DNA from: Niallia taxi
GTDB taxonomy: Bacteria > Bacillota > Bacilli > Bacillales > Cytobacillaceae
NCBI RefSeq assembly: GCF_004005475.1
Contig: NZ_RZTZ01000012.1
Location: 1 to 64,000, forward strand
Length of the DNA: 64,000 bases
Reading direction: 5' to 3'
Part shown: piece by piece, positions 44,782 through 52,673 of the stretch
Numbering within the stretch: the stretch's first letter is position 1
How the letters are laid out: each line of letters starts with the position of its first letter
Notes under the pieces: model-generated
Database searches by the model: none
What the model was told of the DNA's origin: nothing
The model's input: the letters and a program-made list of their open reading frames with translations, nothing else
Translations under genes and position numbers: made by a program

Positions 44782-45654
44782 ATGCCGTATGTTTTTCTGC
44801 TGATAACGAGTTTTTTATTTGGGGGGAATTTTGTTTTAGGTAAATCACTTGTTGGTCATGCATCGCCAGGCACGCTGACAAGCCTGAGATGGGTGCTTGC
44901 TGTTATATGTTTACTGCCAATCATTTGGAGACAAGAGAAACGACTTATCCCACCAAAGGAAGCATTACTACCTTTGATCTTAATGGGATTAACAGGAGTG
45001 GCTGCTTTTAATCTCCTGCAATTTCATGCACTTGAGTATACATCAGCCAGCAATGTTGGCTTAATCTCCACGTTAAATACCATTTCTATTGCTTTATTTT
45101 CCTTCCTTTTTTTAAAGGAAAAAATTAATCGCTGGCAGGTCGCTTCCATGCTTTTGTCCCTTTTTGGAGTTCTGCTTGTATTAACAGAAGGAAGGCTAGG
45201 ATTGTTGTTGGAACTGCGCTTTAATAAAGGAGATCTATACATGATTGCAGCTGTTTGCATATGGGGCATTTACTCTGTGTGCAGCAGATGGGCAATGAGA
45301 AAAACATCGCCGCTAATGGCGACATTTGCTTCTGGGGCAATTGGTGTTATTCTGATGTTACCGTTTAATGCTGTTGATTTCTCCATTACGAATATAAATG
45401 CTTCCTTTATAACATCAATCATCTATACTGGTGTTGTTTCAACTGTCATATGTATGGTGCTTTGGAATATTGGAGTTCAAAAGCTCGGTGCTACCGAAGC
45501 AGGTTTATTCCTTAATTTCAATCCGATATTTACGGCGATATTGGCATTTATATTTCTTAATGAAAAAATGAGTTGGATGCAGGCTATAGGCAGCATTGTT
45601 GTTATAGCCGGCTGTTACTTATTCACAAAGCTGAAAAAATTTTCTGATCATTAA
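44782..45654 (+). CDS. EamA/DMT family exporter
   Basis: A 290-residue membrane protein with ten helices made of two EamA repeats. The first starts PYVFLLITSFLFGGNFVLGKSLV; the second starts GDLYMIAAVCIWGIYSVCSRWAM and ends FIFLNEKMSWMQAIGSIVVIAGCYLF. Members export amino acids or other metabolites. The divergent Lrp-type gene suggests amino-acid-linked induction, a common pair. GAAGGAGC precedes the ATG. About 270 bases after it hold no gene, only AT-rich sequence and a possible promoter before trhO. Confidence 0.88.
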   Translation: MPYVFLLITSFLFGGNFVLGKSLVGHASPGTLTSLRWVLAVICLLPIIWRQEKRLIPPKEALLPLILMGLTGVAAFNLLQFHALEYTSASNVGLISTLNTISIALFSFLFLKEKINRWQVASMLLSLFGVLLVLTEGRLGLLLELRFNKGDLYMIAAVCIWGIYSVCSRWAMRKTSPLMATFASGAIGVILMLPFNAVDFSITNINASFITSIIYTGVVSTVICMVLWNIGVQKLGATEAGLFLNFNPIFTAILAFIFLNEKMSWMQAIGSIVVIAGCYLFTKLKKFSDH

Positions 45655-45928
45655 TTAAAGGATACGGTCCATTTAGAACAGGAAAATTCGACAATATTCG
45701 TGCATGGAAAAAAGTAGTTCTTCCTATTTTAGTCGAAATTTACTATAATATATGTACACATAAGCAAGGGGGGATTTCATATATTGGAGTCTCCTTTTGT
45801 TTGTTTAAAAATTTATTATAGAATATAGCAAGTGAGCAATGAGTTTTTACTGTTTCCGCTTTTGTTGTATAGTTATGTATAGTTAAATATAAATGTAAAA
45901 AAAATTGATAGAACAGGATGTTGAAATT

Positions 45929-46909
45929 ATGAGTGAAAAACCATATAGAGTACTTCTTTACTATAAATATGTAACTATTGAGAACCCAGAAGAATTCACT
46001 AGCGAACATTTAGCTTTTTGTAAGGAGCTTGGTTTGTTAGGACGTATTCTTGTATCTTCTGAAGGAATTAATGGAACGGTTTCTGGAACAGTTGAACAAA
46101 CAGATAAATATATGGAAGCATTTAGACAAGACCCACGTTTGGCAGATACTATTTTTAAAATAGACGAAGAAGAAGGGCATGCCTTCAAAAAAATGCATGT
46201 GCGTCATAAGAAAGAATTGGTTAACTTAAGTCTTGAAGAGGATGTTAATCCATTAGAATTAACTGGTAAACACTTGAAACCAACTGAGTGGTTTGAACAA
46301 ATGCAAGATCCTAATTCAGTGATTATTGACGCTCGTAATGACTATGAATTTGACCTAGGTCATTTCAGAGGGGCAATCAAGCCTGACATTGAAACATTCC
46401 GTGAGCTGCCACAATGGATTCAAGACAACCGTGAAATGTTAGAAGGAAAGAAAATTTTGACTTACTGTACAGGTGGAGTTCGTTGTGAGAAATTTTCAGG
46501 CTGGCTTAAGCGTGAAGGATTCGATGATGTATCACAGCTTGACGGTGGTATCGTAACATACGGTAAAGATTCAGAGGCGCAAGGTAAGCTTTGGGATGGA
46601 CAATGCTATGTATTCGACCAACGGATTAGTGTCCCAGTTAACAGAGTGGAGCATGTAGTTGTTGGTAAAGATTACTTTACAGGAGAACCATGTGAGCGTT
46701 ACGTGAACTGTGCAAACCCAGAATGTAATCGTAAAATCCTTGCTTCACCAGAAAGTGAAGAGAAATTTATGAAGAGCTGCAGCCATGAGTGCCGTACACA
46801 TCCAAGAAATCTATATGTGAAAGCAAATGAGCTGACACCAGAGCAGGTTGAAGCTAGAGTGAAAGAAATTGCAGAATGGGAAGCTAACCATTCAAGCAAC
46901 TTAGCATAA
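45929..46909 (+). CDS. trhO: tRNA uridine(34) hydroxylase TrhO (rhodanese family)
   Basis: A 326-residue protein that hydroxylates U34 of some tRNAs (ho5U) in an oxygen-dependent way. It has an N-terminal acylphosphatase-like domain ([18 protein letters not shown] ... GINGTVSGT), a rhodanese domain with the active loop [14 protein letters not shown], and a C-terminal zinc-type cysteine cluster ([10 protein letters not shown] ... CSHECR). I chose ATG 45929 ([12 protein letters not shown]), as in homologues; an upstream in-frame start at 45905 adds eight residues. Confidence 0.92.
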   Translation: MSEKPYRVLLYYKYVTIENPEEFTSEHLAFCKELGLLGRILVSSEGINGTVSGTVEQTDKYMEAFRQDPRLADTIFKIDEEEGHAFKKMHVRHKKELVNLSLEEDVNPLELTGKHLKPTEWFEQMQDPNSVIIDARNDYEFDLGHFRGAIKPDIETFRELPQWIQDNREMLEGKKILTYCTGGVRCEKFSGWLKREGFDDVSQLDGGIVTYGKDSEAQGKLWDGQCYVFDQRISVPVNRVEHVVVGKDYFTGEPCERYVNCANPECNRKILASPESEEKFMKSCSHECRTHPRNLYVKANELTPEQVEARVKEIAEWEANHSSNLA

Positions 46910-46913
46910 TAAT

Positions 46914-46951
46914 AAAAAAGCTGTTTTCCTATTAAGGAAAGCAGCTTTTTT
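46914..46951. terminator. bidirectional terminator between trhO and the UPF0173 gene
   Basis: AAAAAAGCTGTTTTCCT / AGGAAAGCAGCTTTTTT with an ATTA loop and one internal irregularity gives U-runs both ways. Confidence 0.88.
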
Positions 46952-46958
46952 ATGGATT

Positions 46959-47648
46959 TTACAGTTCGATGCTCTCTCCAAGCTGAAGAACCTTGCCTTT
47001 AATGCCGCGTTCCTCCAACGCTTTGACAAATGCGTCTCCATCTTGTTCGATAGCAGGGAAAGTATTGTAGTGGATAGGAATAATCAATTTCGCTTTGTAC
47101 CATTCTGCAGCCTGAACAGCATCTTCTGGTCCCATTGTATAGTGGTCACCAATTGGAAGGAATGCTACATCAATATCATGTCTATCTCCGATAATCTTCA
47201 TATCACCGAACAGGCCTGTATCGCCTGCGTGAAGAATTGTTTTTCCTTCTGCCTCAATGACAAATCCAGCTGGCATTCCGCCATAAAGAATGTTTTTGTT
47301 TTCTTCGTCAATTATTCCTGAGCTGTGGAAGGCATGAGTCATTTTGGCTTTTGCAAATTGAAGATCCAATGTACCGCCAATATTCATTCCAATTGTTTCT
47401 GCGCCCTTCCAGGACATGTATGCGGCCAATTCAGGAATTGCTACAATTGGGGCATTATTTGCTTTAGAGATTGGTGCTGCGTCCAAAATATGATCTCCAT
47501 GAGCATGTGTCAACAGCACAGCATTCACACTTATATCCTCCACACTAACTTTAGCTGCAGGATTGCCGCTAATGAAAGGGTCGATAATAAGTGACTTTCC
47601 GTTTGCTTCTATTACAATTGTTGACTGTCCGTGATATGTAATTTTCAT
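46959..47648 (-). CDS. UPF0173 metal-dependent hydrolase (YtkL-like)
   Basis: A 229-residue metallo-beta-lactamase-fold protein. The metal motif is LLTHAHGDH, with further ligands in HAGDTGLFGDM, FLPIGDHYTMGPEDA and PIHYNTFP. This is the UPF0173 family (B. subtilis YtkL), of unknown substrate. Two adjacent ATG codons are present; I chose the second (47648), because AGGAG then has the better spacing and the start reads MKITYHG. Confidence 0.88.
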   Translation of the reverse strand: MKITYHGQSTIVIEANGKSLIIDPFISGNPAAKVSVEDISVNAVLLTHAHGDHILDAAPISKANNAPIVAIPELAAYMSWKGAETIGMNIGGTLDLQFAKAKMTHAFHSSGIIDEENKNILYGGMPAGFVIEAEGKTILHAGDTGLFGDMKIIGDRHDIDVAFLPIGDHYTMGPEDAVQAAEWYKAKLIIPIHYNTFPAIEQDGDAFVKALEERGIKGKVLQLGESIEL

Positions 47649-47766
47649 CATACCATCTCCTCTTTTTAGCTTTCTAATAATGACGCTAATTTTCACTATT
47701 TAGATTAGAATAGTTTAGCCGCTTTTGCCAAGCAATATGCTTGAACTATCGTTTTGAGGGCAGCTC

Positions 47767-48660
47767 TTAATTCCCGGAGAGGAATGTATGATAGGATGAT
47801 GCCAATTTAGCTTTTTCATCTACAGACAGAATAGAAATAGGCTCACGACAATAACCTGCATGAATACCTTGCTCGTTAAGCAAGTGTTTTATGGATCTTA
47901 ATATACCTAACTCTAGCATTGTTCCCAATAAAGGCTTAACCTTGTCAAAGATAGCCTTTGCTGTATCTGATTCTCCGAAGCTGATAGCTTTTGATATAGC
48001 TTGCATCTCGTTAGGAATAATATTTCCGATAATGCTTGTGATGCCATCATAGCCGTAATCTTTGTTTTCAATAATAGTAAGGTCGGATCCTGATAAAACA
48101 GGGAAGTCATGGCCTAATTGCTGTTTAACATGAAGGATTTCTGCTGTATCACCAGCTTCCTTCAACGCCATGATTTGTGGGAATTGACCTGCTAAGGAAA
48201 GCAGTGTCTCTGTTTCTAGGTTGAATCCTGTTCTTGGAGGATTATTATATAGCATGATTGGCAGAGAAGTATGAGAACAAATTTTTTCTACATAATGATG
48301 AGCTTCTTGTTGACTGATTCTTAAATAAGGTGGAAAACCGAGCATAATACCATTAAGTCCGGCACTTTCTGCTGCAGCTGCAAGCTCTATTGCATCCTTT
48401 GTTAGAACGGCAGCAACACCTCCATATAATAGAAAATCATCGGAAGCTGCTTTTTTCACTTCATGAAATAAGGATACTCTCTCACGTATTGTCATGGAGT
48501 GCTGTTCACCTGTTGAGCCGCTAATTAAAAGAGCAGGAACCTTGTTTTTTCGGTAATGTTCCACTAATGAGGGAATGCCTTCTAAGCTAAGATTACCGTC
48601 CTCCGTGAAAGGGGTAATCATTGCAATGCTAAATGGGATAAATGGATTAGACATTTTCAT
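47767..48660 (-). CDS. dihydrodipicolinate synthase/N-acetylneuraminate lyase family protein
   Basis: A 297-residue class I aldolase of the DapA family. ISGSTGEQHSMT carries the pyruvate-binding GSTGE. The Tyr of IMLYNNPPRTGFN and the Schiff-base Lys in IMALKEAGDT are in place. It stands alone, without other lysine genes, so it could be a sugar-acid or sialic-acid type aldolase rather than the biosynthetic DapA. ATG 48660 behind AAGGAG is chosen; GTG 48666 is inside the ribosome site. Confidence 0.87.
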   Translation of the reverse strand: MKMSNPFIPFSIAMITPFTEDGNLSLEGIPSLVEHYRKNKVPALLISGSTGEQHSMTIRERVSLFHEVKKAASDDFLLYGGVAAVLTKDAIELAAAAESAGLNGIMLGFPPYLRISQQEAHHYVEKICSHTSLPIMLYNNPPRTGFNLETETLLSLAGQFPQIMALKEAGDTAEILHVKQQLGHDFPVLSGSDLTIIENKDYGYDGITSIIGNIIPNEMQAISKAISFGESDTAKAIFDKVKPLLGTMLELGILRSIKHLLNEQGIHAGYCREPISILSVDEKAKLASSYHTFLSGN

Positions 48661-48747
48661 TTCCACTCCTTCTATAATATTTTATAATTATTGTAGCTGG
48701 GGGGATTCAGAAAATCATCATTTTTCTGAAAAAAAGAGGGGGATTAA

Positions 48748-49197
48748 ATGAAGACAGAAAAGGTGGCATTAAATTATGCTCTGATGATTGAACAAGTAAA
48801 AAGCAATGACGTTAACGATGAGGAAATTCTTATGGCATTGGCAAAAGGAAATATTGCCTTTTTCAGAGAGTTCGGCAGGGGGCTGCCTGATTGGGAAGCG
48901 CTGTTCACATTCTATCAAAACAATCGAAATAAGTTAGAGCAGCTGCTAAAAGGAGAATATGAAATCAGCTTCTTAACGAAGGGGACATTAAAAAGGTTTC
49001 TATTATTCAAATTTGGTTTACAGGAAGGAAAAGACTATAAAGACAGAGGAGAAATACTTGCTGGCTTGATATTATCACATGAAGACTATGAGAACTTAAT
49101 GAAAAATATTGCGCGAAACTGGGTCGTAAATATATTGGAACATGCAGAGGAAAAGGTGCGGTTTAATATTGAGCTGAGGATTAAGCCAGTTATTTAA
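48748..49197 (+). CDS. hypothetical protein, 149 residues
   Basis: I do not recognise this protein. It begins MKTEKVALNYALMIEQVKSNDVNDEEIL and is rich in charged helices, with GRGLPDWEALFTFYQNNR and LLFKFGLQEGKDYKDRGE as the most distinctive parts. There is no signal peptide, membrane helix or cysteine. AAAAGAGGGGG lies well placed before the ATG, so it is very likely translated. It precedes the sigma-O set by 190 bases, but a promoter and hairpin lie between. Confidence 0.7.
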   Translation: MKTEKVALNYALMIEQVKSNDVNDEEILMALAKGNIAFFREFGRGLPDWEALFTFYQNNRNKLEQLLKGEYEISFLTKGTLKRFLLFKFGLQEGKDYKDRGEILAGLILSHEDYENLMKNIARNWVVNILEHAEEKVRFNIELRIKPVI

Positions 49198-49300
49198 TAA
49201 ATTTCTTTTAAAACAGGTTGTTATTTTTCTAGAAAATCTTTCTTTATTAAATAGAGGGAGGAAAGAAAGATTGATTAAATACGAACCTGGAAGGATATGC

Positions 49301-49339
49301 TATAATAAAACTGGCTAATGAAAGTTAGCCCCTTTTTTT
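49301..49339 (+). promoter_or_regulatory. -10 element and terminator-like hairpin before sigO
   Basis: TATAAT (49301-49306) is followed within seven bases by GGCTAA / TTAGCC (49313-49330) and seven T (49333-49339), then 31 bases to the sigO ribosome site. The hairpin either ends transcripts from upstream or attenuates sigO right after initiation. A separate 11-base inverted repeat AATCTTTCTTT / AAAGAAAGATT is at 49235-49272. Confidence 0.6.
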
Positions 49340-49386
49340 ACACTAAAAACAGAACACATGTTCCTTTATTAGGAGGTGCTTAATGA

Positions 49387-49992
49387 ATGTTTGAAGAATC
49401 TGTTGATGAAGTAGCAAGGTTTATGGAAGAAAATAAAGACTTTATGGAAAATGTGATTGTACAAGGTTTTTTGCAAGAAAAAAGGAACTTTAAGCTGTTT
49501 AAAGATGCAGTTTGCCATCCTTCAAAGGAAAACAAGGACAAAGTAGATGAAGCGTTTAAGAAGTATTATTTCACAATCCGCTTCACTTCCTATATTTCCT
49601 CCTCTATCCATTTCAGTGCATTGAATTTTTATAAGAAAATAAACCTCCGCGAGAAAAGATTTCCTTTGCTGTTTGATGCAGATGCCGAGGATGGAGGTAA
49701 GTCATATAAGGATTATATGGAAGACCCAACATCTAATTTTGAAATATATGCAGAAAGCGAGGGAATACGAGAAAGTATAACAGAATATATTGCTGATCCA
49801 CTTTTATATGCTGCCATACAATCACTCTCAAATGCTCAAAAAACCGTTTTGTATTATGCATATATTAAAAAGCTAAATGATACGGAAATAGGAGCAGTCA
49901 TCCAGAAAACACAGCAAAATGTATCGAAGTCACATCAGAATGCTTTAAAAAAGATTTACAGCTATATGGCAAGAAAAAAAGGAGGAATGTAG
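49387..49992 (+). CDS. sigO: sigma-O type RNA polymerase sigma subunit
   Basis: A 201-residue sigma-70 family protein. The C-terminal region 4 helix-turn-helix is clear (LSNAQKTVLYYAYIKKLNDTEIGAVIQKTQQNVSKSHQNALKKIYSYM). The N-terminal region 2 is poorly conserved. In B. subtilis SigO (YvrI) works only with the separate subunit RsoA, which supplies the -10 contacts. Here rsoA and yvrJ follow directly, which supports the call. The strong AGGAGGTG is followed first by ATG 49383 (frame MNV-stop), then by ATG 49387, the true start. Confidence 0.8.
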   Translation: MFEESVDEVARFMEENKDFMENVIVQGFLQEKRNFKLFKDAVCHPSKENKDKVDEAFKKYYFTIRFTSYISSSIHFSALNFYKKINLREKRFPLLFDADAEDGGKSYKDYMEDPTSNFEIYAESEGIRESITEYIADPLLYAAIQSLSNAQKTVLYYAYIKKLNDTEIGAVIQKTQQNVSKSHQNALKKIYSYMARKKGGM

Positions 49993-49995
49993 CCG

Positions 49996-50157
49996 ATGAG
50001 TATCGGAGATTTGACCCAATGGATGTCGATTATAAGTAATTATGCATTTCCCGTCAGTGTTTCGTTATATCTTTTATTAAGAATAGATAAAAAGCTCGAC
50101 ATGCTGAAAAAAGACTTGGCAGAAAAAACAAAAGACGACAGAAAGGAAAATGCATAA
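49996..50157 (+). CDS. yvrJ: YvrJ family protein
   Basis: A 53-residue protein with one membrane helix (MSIISNYAFPVSVSLYLLLRI) and a basic C-terminal tail (DKKLDMLKKDLAEKTKDDRK). This is the YvrJ family pattern (PF12841). In B. subtilis yvrJ is one of the few genes dependent on SigO-RsoA. Function is unknown; the shape is holin-like. Here it lies between sigO and rsoA, starts 3 bases after sigO, and overlaps rsoA by one base (TAATG). Confidence 0.8.
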   Translation: MSIGDLTQWMSIISNYAFPVSVSLYLLLRIDKKLDMLKKDLAEKTKDDRKENA

Positions 50158-50399
50158 TGGCTACCTTGTATTCATTAGTAAAAGAGTCAAAAAATAATCC
50201 TGAAGCTTTAGAGGAAGTAATAGAAATGTTTGGTCCTAAAGTCAGCAAAGCTATCGCTCAGACTTCAGCAAATGAAAAGGATGATTTGTCACAGGAGCTG
50301 AAGATATTGTTAATGAAATGTATTCAGCTATATGACTTAGATAATGTCCCAGGCTTCTGGGAATTTAAAGACAAGCTTAGCAAGAGAAATTCCTCCTAA
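50157..50399 (+). CDS. rsoA: RsoA-type co-sigma factor
   Basis: An 80-residue helical protein: LYSLVKESKNNPEALEEVIEMFGPKVSKAIAQ followed by DDLSQELKILLMKCIQLYDLDNVPGFWEF. The pattern is that of sigma region 2 (HTH_16-like, with Asp-Asp-Leu-x-Gln-Glu), without any region 4. This is how RsoA (YvrHa, 79 aa) complements SigO to form a two-part sigma factor. It is translationally coupled to yvrJ. A terminator follows. Confidence 0.8.
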   Translation: MATLYSLVKESKNNPEALEEVIEMFGPKVSKAIAQTSANEKDDLSQELKILLMKCIQLYDLDNVPGFWEFKDKLSKRNSS

Positions 50400-50402
50400 A
50401 TA

Positions 50403-50441
50403 ATAGCTTCTCCGTCCAAGTGGTGATGGAGAAGCTTTTTT
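50403..50441 (+). terminator. terminator after rsoA
   Basis: AGCTTCTCC / GGAGAAGCT with a 14-base loop is followed by six T. Confidence 0.93.
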
Positions 50442-50475
50442 GTTTTCCAAAATAAAGAAAAAATAATTTAGTACC

Positions 50476-50541
50476 TTGCAATGAACAATAGCTGGTGTTA
50501 TATTATTAATTAAAGAGTAGTACTGTTTATTGAACAGTACT
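50476..50541 (+). promoter_or_regulatory. promoter and palindromic operator of the padR operon
   Basis: TTGCAA (50476-50481), a 17-base spacer and TATATT (50499-50504) form the promoter. AGTACTGTT (50519-50527), five bases and AACAGTACT (50533-50541) make a perfect 9-base palindrome just past the expected start. PadR autorepression from this site is inferred. Confidence 0.78.
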
Positions 50542-50561
50542 GAAAGAAAGGTGATTAGTGT

Positions 50562-50885
50562 TTGAACGTCCAATTTAAAAAAGGAGTCCTTGAGCTTTGT
50601 GTTCTTGTCCTGCTCGATAAAAAAGACAGATACGGATATGAGCTTGTCCAAAAAATTTCCGATCAGATAGAGATATCGGAAGGCTCTGTTTATCCACTGT
50701 TAAGAAGACTAACAAAAGAAGAGTACTTTACAACCTATTTACAGGAATCCACAGAAGGCCCCCCAAGAAAATATTACACACTAACAGAAAAAGGGAGGGA
50801 ATACCTCCAAACATTGCTGCTGGAATGGCAGCAATTCAGAGATGGTGTTGATACTTTAATTAAAGAAGGTGCTAGTGATGAGTAA
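50562..50885 (+). CDS. PadR family transcriptional regulator
   Basis: A 107-residue PadR winged-helix protein: [29 protein letters not shown], then [19 protein letters not shown] and [18 protein letters not shown] short C-terminal helix provides the dimer contact (subfamily 2 type). The TTG start is preceded by AAAGGTGAT. It opens a three-gene operon with HAAS and DUF4097 proteins, a known Bacillus layout for wall-stress sensing modules. It overlaps the next gene by eight bases. Confidence 0.9.
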   Translation: MNVQFKKGVLELCVLVLLDKKDRYGYELVQKISDQIEISEGSVYPLLRRLTKEEYFTTYLQESTEGPPRKYYTLTEKGREYLQTLLLEWQQFRDGVDTLIKEGASDE

Positions 50886-51432
50886 GGAACAATTTATAAA
50901 AGAACTGTCTGTATTATTAAAGGATTTAAGTGCACAAGAAAGACAAGAGGTATTGAATGATTATGAAGAGCATTTTCAATTTGGTATGGATGAAGGAAAA
51001 ACAGAGAACGAAATTGCAGCATCATTAGGGTCGCCTAAAATTCTTGCGAAAGAAATACTCGCTAATTATCATATAGAAAATGCGAAAGGAGCTCAAACAG
51101 CTGGAAATGTCGTGCGGGCAGTATGGGCAGTGATTGGGCTAAGCTTCTTTAATCTAGTCTTCGTACTAGGCCCATTCATTGGGCTAGTTGGGATTATATT
51201 TGCAGGATGGATTATTAGTTTTGTTGGAATAGCTTCTCCGATTTTTGTTCTTATAAATAATCTTTTTGGCAGGTATTTTGACTCCTTTGAATGGTTTATG
51301 GCAATAGGATATTGCGGTATTGGTCTACTTCTTCTTATTGCAATGCAATGGATCACAAAATGGTTCACAAGAGGTTTTATCCGGTATATTTCATACAATG
51401 CAGCATTAGTTAAAGGAGGCGTTAAGCGATGA
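50878..51432 (+). CDS. HAAS/DUF1700 domain membrane protein
   Basis: A 184-residue protein. The N-terminal HAAS domain reads [38 protein letters not shown] followed by [16 protein letters not shown]. Three or four membrane helices follow from about residue 80 ([20 protein letters not shown]). HAAS proteins co-occur with PadR regulators and are thought to act as their signalling partners. The overlaps with padR and with the DUF4097 gene (four bases) indicate a tight operon. Confidence 0.88.
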   Translation: MSKEQFIKELSVLLKDLSAQERQEVLNDYEEHFQFGMDEGKTENEIAASLGSPKILAKEILANYHIENAKGAQTAGNVVRAVWAVIGLSFFNLVFVLGPFIGLVGIIFAGWIISFVGIASPIFVLINNLFGRYFDSFEWFMAIGYCGIGLLLLIAMQWITKWFTRGFIRYISYNAALVKGGVKR

Positions 51433-52229
51433 ACAAACGAAAGCTACTTTGGGCTGGAGCAATTTTGCTTGTTATCGGACTTCTTGGCAGTGCTGCTACC
51501 TATAAGCAAAGCACAGCAAAATATGCTATAAATGAAAATAAGACAATAGAAAGCGAAAAATTCGAAAATGTAGAGGTTTCTGCGGATAATGCTACGATTG
51601 AAATTTATCCATCTGAAGATTCTGCTTCATATGTTGAGTTAACAGGAACGAAAAGAGGGAAAAGAGAGCTGGACTTTTCTGCTGATGTTAATGGAAACAC
51701 ATTAAAGGTGACAGCTAAGGAAACAGGAAGTCAGCTATTTTCAGTGAATTTCTTTGAAGGCAGTGAGCTTAACTTGAAGCTATACTTGCCAGATAAACAA
51801 TATACTAAAATATTGGCGGAAATTAGCAACGGCAAAATTGCCATCCAGGAGCTGTCTGCTAAACAGGTTGATGTTCAGACTGACAATGGCCGATTGGACC
51901 TCGCTAATCTTAATGCAGACAAAGTGAAGGCAAGGTCTGCCAATGGACGAATCCAGCTGGACAATGTTTCAGGCGAGATAGAAGGAAAAACAATGAACGG
52001 AAGAATAGAACTGAACACAGAGACATTGGATGAGAATATTCGCTTAGAAACAAATAATGGCGAAATTTCGATAACAACTGAAAAGGAGCCTGAGAATACG
52101 AGCATAACGGCAGAAACGGATAACGGTGATATTGAAATGTTCAACAATTCCAATTCAAACCTTATCTTTGGAAATGGTGGAAATAAAGTAAGCTTAAAAA
52201 CAAACAATGGCGATATTGAGGTAAATTAA
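51429..52229 (+). CDS. DUF4097 (LiaG-like) surface protein
   Basis: A 266-residue protein with an N-terminal membrane anchor or signal (KLLWAGAILLVIGLLGSAATY). A long beta-solenoid of repeats follows, such as NGRLDLANLNADKVKARSANGRIQLDNVSG, EGKTMNGRIELNT, and NGDIEMFNNSN. This is the DUF4097 putative adhesin repeat, often the last gene of PadR-HAAS modules. It is probably exposed outside the membrane. Function is not established. Confidence 0.87.
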   Translation: MNKRKLLWAGAILLVIGLLGSAATYKQSTAKYAINENKTIESEKFENVEVSADNATIEIYPSEDSASYVELTGTKRGKRELDFSADVNGNTLKVTAKETGSQLFSVNFFEGSELNLKLYLPDKQYTKILAEISNGKIAIQELSAKQVDVQTDNGRLDLANLNADKVKARSANGRIQLDNVSGEIEGKTMNGRIELNTETLDENIRLETNNGEISITTEKEPENTSITAETDNGDIEMFNNSNSNLIFGNGGNKVSLKTNNGDIEVN

Positions 52230-52271
52230 TAAAAAAGGAGGCTGGGACATAAGTATGTGAACCAGCGTAAA

Positions 52272-52318
52272 GACCGAACTACTTAATCAACTATTGATTA
52301 AATAGCTCGGTTTTTTGT
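52272..52318 (+). terminator. terminator after the padR operon
   Basis: ACCGAACTACTTAATCA / TGATTAAATAGCTCGGT with a short loop and a mismatch is followed by six T. It lies within a GGAGGCTGGGACATAA-headed element common in Bacillaceae intergenic regions. Confidence 0.85.
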
Positions 52319-52351
52319 TTTTAGTTTAAATACAAAAAATTAGAAATTTTA

Positions 52352-52480
52352 GTGGAATGGAGCGGAGGCCACTCGACTACTAAGGGAAATAGAGGAAAGG
52401 ATGAGACCCCGCAGGCCAAGACGAGGAGGCTCAGCTTCCTCCCCGCGGAAAGCGAGTGGGTGCAGCGCAATGAAACGAAC
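52352..52480. repeat. dispersed Bacillaceae intergenic repeat
   Basis: A GC-rich block in AT-rich surroundings: GGAGCGGAGGCCACTCGAC, then GATGAGACCCCGCAGG, GAGGAGGCTCAGC, CCCCGCGGAAAGCGAGTGG and TGCAGCGCAATGAAACGAAC. The ends CCACTCG (52369-52375) and CGAGTGG (52453-52459) are inverted. I recognise this as the repeat found many times between genes in several Bacillus-related genomes. No coding frame is present. The flanking bases 52481-52600 hold nothing I can name. Confidence 0.75.
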
Positions 52481-52600
52481 TAACTTTAACTCAACATTCT
52501 ATTTAGACACAACCTTCATGTTTCAAATAAAGTTGTAATTCTAATATTCGTGTTTAGAAAGCTCATCTTTTGTTTAGGGAATTTTTATGAAATAAAGCTG

Positions 52601-52652
52601 TTGACAAGTAAACGTTTACACAATTACCTTTATATAGACCAATCGTTATAAT
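52601..52652 (+). promoter_or_regulatory. lmrA promoter with operator candidates
   Basis: TTGACA (52601-52606) is followed by a perfect 12-base palindrome GTAAACGTTTAC (52608-52619). TATATAGACCAATCG (52631-52645) resembles the LmrA/YxaF boxes of B. subtilis. TATAAT is at 52647-52652. The exact -35/-10 pair is uncertain because the spacing of the best elements is not ideal. Confidence 0.55.
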
Positions 52653-52673
52653 TTTTTTGGGGAGGATATTAAT

